A stretch of 64,000 nucleotides of DNA from Armillaria gallica (Eukaryota > Basidiomycota > Agaricomycetes > Agaricales > Physalacriaceae). The translations under genes and the position numbers were made by a program. Position 1 is the stretch's first letter. Every line of letters begins with the position of its first letter. Positions 60,719 to 64,000 of the stretch are shown one piece after another. The stretch covers positions 434,001-498,000 of the forward strand of contig JBANDB010000018.1 in assembly GCA_037576215.1 (NCBI GenBank), read 5' to 3'. The notes under the pieces are model-generated. The model was not told where the DNA came from and did not search any database. It worked only from the letters and a program-made list of their open reading frames with translations.

Positions 60719-62069
60719 ATGGTTCCTTCTTTGAGTCTCTGGGTTGTTCTTTCTCTTGCCTTGTCGTTTGTTTCCGCTTCGCCGCTGGAGGTATCTGTTC
60801 TTCATCGGCGACAGTCGACAACAGACCTGGCGCCTGAGCAGGTTGCCGCTTACAGGCCTTACACTTACTTTGCCAGTGCGGCTAGCTGTCAGCCATCAAC
60901 CACATTGAACTGGACCTGCGGCAGTGAGCAGACAACTACTTCGTGTGTCAATGGTATTGACCGATCTCCGTAGCTCCTTGTGAAGCCAACCCTGACTTTA
61001 TACCCCTTGCATCCGGGGGCAACGGAGATTCTGTACAGTTCTGGTATGTCGGGTACGATCCCAATCTCGACACCGTCATCGTAGGCCACCAGGGAACTGA
61101 TACTACGAAACTGTTGGTCTTCCAAACTATTCACGCGTTCTGCGGTCCACTGAGTTCTTTGTCATAGGCTACCTATTCTCACCGATCTCAACATCATTCT
61201 CTCGAACCTCGATGGTAATCTATTTCCCGGAATCAGCGCAAATATAAAGGTCCACAGCGGCTTCAAGGAATCGCAGGCCGAGTACGTTGTTTCAACTTGG
61301 TCCGATCGGTGGTTTGGCTAAAGCTGTATAGCACGGCCGAGAGTGTTCTTTCATACGCGAAAATTGCCATGTCCACATACTCCACAAACTCTGTCACTGT
61401 TGTTGGACATTCTCTCGGGGGGGCAATCGCTCTTCTTGATGGTGTTTACCTTGACTTACAGCTTCCTTCGGCAACTGTATCGGTGATCAGCTATGGTATG
61501 CCCAGGGTAAGACTAAGCAATTGGCATCACTTGGCATTCCTTAGTACATGTTTGACGCATTTAAAAGGTCGGAAATCAAGCATTCGCGGATTATGTTGAT
61601 GCAAATGTGAACGTGTCTCACGTTAACAACAAGTACGTGGCTCCACCCTTTGTTCCGGAACGACTCTTCAACATCATACGCATCCAGAAAAGACCCGGTG
61701 CCCATACTCCCATGTAAGACTAACAGAACTCGAACTCTCATCATGTATCGATGACCTGATACTCTCTAGGGAGAGAGATTGGCTACCATCATTGCTCTGG
61801 CGAGAAGCATATCACTGACTCCAATGAATGGGTCAACTGTCCAGGTACGTCTCTTCGAACACAATCACTGCCGACAACACAATGACCTCCTTTAGGCCAG
61901 GACAACCCGGACGAGCAATGTATTGTCGGAGAAGTCGGTAACCTCCTCGAAAGTAATGTTACGGATCACGCTGGTATGCCTTCCTCCCTTCGTCCTCCGT
62001 TATCCCTCTCGGCTCATTTGTTCATTAGGTCCTTTCGACGGAATAATCATGGGCCAGGGATGTCTGTAA
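60719..62069 (+). CDS. Secreted class-3 lipase (paralogue D)
   Basis: Nearest relative of paralogue C in the same orientation, 0.9 kb downstream: signal peptide MVPSLSLWVVLSLALSFVSA, LHRRQS, YRPYTYFASAASCQP, ASGGNGDSVQFWYVGYDPNL, VGHQGTD, VTVVGHSLGGAIALLDGVYL, SYGMPRVGNQAFADYVDA, and the C-terminal part with YHHCSGEKH and PFDGIIMG. Exon 1 ends at 60923 and exon 2 starts at 60974. The His-containing motif is YHHC in place of FHHP. All exon phases agree. Intact by eye. Confidence 0.86.
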
Positions 62070-62319
62070 TAGTATGTTATCAGTAATATTCCTCATTTAG
62101 TCGAAATCCATTAATTCCAATTCAATACTTGATGTTGCCTACATCAACCCACCGACGACATCGCAGAAAGCCCGAAGCTCAACAGACGCGCCTCATCTAA
62201 TCTATTGACTTCGACGAGAGCGGACTATCTAAAATTTGATAATATACATATACATATCAATCTCTTAGATCACGTTCATACTTTTACCCGTTTGAATGCG
62301 TCGAGAGTCCGAGGTATGC

Positions 62320-64000
62320 TCAGAGGCTAACGTCCATTCCAGAATGAGCAATTGCATCATCAGCTTCCTGGTCGTCTTCATCCTCCGTATCCTTCAGACT
62401 TTGTACCACAGCTGGGAGATAATGCTTCAGCTTCCACATATTTCCGATCGTCAGGCTAGCGTGATCGAATGCGTGGACCACGACCCCTTCCTGCTGCCTG
62501 GCACCTGAAGATGGCAGCTTCGGGTATCTTGCGGAGAAGTGAGTAAGGAGGATATTTTCAGCTCGCATCCTACATCGATTGGTCAGCAGTGGAACGCGAC
62601 ATGCTGACGAAACTGCTTACCGTTTGCCAATACCGACAGCTTGACTGTGAGTACTGTGGGCCTTCGCACTGGCGAGTTCCTCCTGGTCATCTGCCATCGT
62701 GGCCTCGTGGATAAGTAAAGTGGCGCCTTGTCCGGCATAGACAAGGGCGTCCGCTGGGGTGGTGTCGGCGGAGAAGCTGAAAGTTCATCAGAGAAGGTTG
62801 CTGATTCGCCCAAGTCTATTTTCTTACACTATGCTCCAACCGTCCAGACTTTTGATATCAAGACCATAACACGTCGTCCGGTGACGAACATCTATGGTCC
62901 TGAACGACTTTAGGTTCAACGCTGCACAAAGGTCCTTCGCATGCCGTTTAGACCTAAATGAAACTTGTATTAGAAGAGTCTGGGGATATGACGGTTACCG
63001 TATTTCATACTCATCGATGTCTGTCCAGGGCTCACGTCCTCCCAGCATCCATCGTCCAGAATCAGGATAAGTTGCTGGGTCTTTCCAATGCAAAGCTTCG
63101 CTCATCACTGCGGTCACCCCATTACCTGAAGGATTGTCGAAGCCTAAATTTTGCACTTCCGATACCTCTCTTAGGGAAAGGTGTACGGATCGAATGGAAA
63201 CGAGATAAAGCGGGGACGTCGGTGGGGGATCGAGCTAGGCCAAGATTTAAAGGGAATCAAGGCATGGCATACGTTAAAGCATACCGTCAACCGCTTTCTT
63301 AGTATCGTAGAAAGTCCCATGTGATGGTCGCCGTGGATATGGCTCGCAAAGATGCATTTCGTGTTACGGAGCACCTCCCAAACGTTGTTGGATGCAGCCT
63401 TATCCGTACCGAACAGCCGAGCCAGCTGTCCCCATGTCCCTTCTCCCGCGTCTAGGAGAATATTACCGAAGCCTGGTATCGTAATCAGAGTCGATGATAC
63501 TATCATAGTCATATACGTCAGAGTTCAGATTCACGTCGACAAACTGGACAAGACAAACCGTTTCTGTACTTGCTGGGTACTGCGCTCCCCGTACCCAACG
63601 GATAAACACCAATGTCAGCTCCATTACACAATATTCTGCTTGCATCTGATTCGATTGCCTTGACAGCAGCTTGTGCTTCTGCATACTTGCCTTTTGTGAT
63701 CGATGGAAGAGCTATAGGTGTGGGCGCAGACACAGCGGGATGGAAGAAGTCTAAGTCTTGAACGGTATCCTCCTGAATAAGCTCTGTCGGTGGCCGTAGA
63801 TGAATTGTAGAGCTGGATGTCATCAGATGGCAGCGTTCAGGCATATTGGGGATCGCTGAATATATAAACTCAGAAAAATGAGCACTCTAGGCTGTACAAA
63901 TGCGAACCTTTGATGTCCTTGGTCGGTTGCAGAGAATATTTAGGAACAGCGAATATCTCGGGGTCAAGGCTTTGCAAACGCAGCTGCTGAAAGGCGGCAC
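62320..64000 (-). CDS. TRZ1: tRNase Z (3' part; runs off the window)
   Basis: Endonuclease that trims the 3' trailer of tRNA precursors. The C-terminal metallo-beta-lactamase half is visible: GVYPLGTGSAVPSKYRN, then VSSTLITIPGFGNILLDAGEGTWGQL, and the metal site FASHIHGDHHMG with all HxHxDH residues. Further exons include PDKAPLLIHEATM, and the last exon gives NILLTHFSARYPKLP before the stop at 62320. Before the LGTGSA motif the frame continues to the window edge (FQQLRLQSLDPEIF), as in the long, two-lobed eukaryotic form, so the N-terminal half lies outside. Short introns throughout. Confidence 0.9.

Overview
The window is nuclear DNA of a filamentous basidiomycete, most likely an Agaricomycete. 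The genes are split by many 48-65 nt GT-AG introns, they are packed closely with no operons, and the families present fit: profilin, ALG5, DGAT2, CDC48, tubulin cofactor B, RPC11, tRNase Z, secreted class-3 lipases and a GH5 glycosidase. Exon joins were worked out by eye from splice signals, reading phase and family resemblance. No search or alignment was run.

Layout. 0-7.7 kb: the start of a Ser/Thr-rich protein (partial), profilin, a duplicated and shortened relative of Doa4-type ubiquitin proteases (dimerisation and rhodanese parts only), ALG5, and an intron-containing tRNA-Asn. 8.3-9.6 kb: a broken gene for a multi-pass membrane protein. 12.9-20.8 kb: two tandem proteins with an N-terminal helical region and a dead kinase domain, converging on a long kinase-ankyrin protein. 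24.1-28.9 kb: a gene with four spaced Cys4 modules and a secreted His/Asp-rich, Ser/Thr-rich protein. 29-35.5 kb: gene-poor, decayed sequence. 35.5-41 kb: a 15-exon NRPS-like gene with the architecture of poly-amino-acid synthetases (adenylation, carrier, membrane segments, three hexapeptide-repeat domains). 42-50.5 kb: a dense housekeeping block (DGAT2, CDC48, TBCB, RPC11, a SPRY protein). 50.6-62.1 kb: four related secreted class-3 lipases around a secreted GH5 enzyme. 62.3 kb to the end: the 3' part of tRNase Z.

Working together. The strongest candidate for an undescribed system is 12.9-20.8 kb. A kinase-ankyrin protein with intact catalytic residues sits tail to tail with two helical-bundle-plus-pseudokinase proteins. 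This is the domain logic of the animal RIPK/MLKL pair and of fungal HeLo-type cell-death proteins. The lipase/GH5 cluster looks like an expanded secreted hydrolase set. The NRPS-like gene stands alone and has the domain order of epsilon-poly-lysine synthetase.
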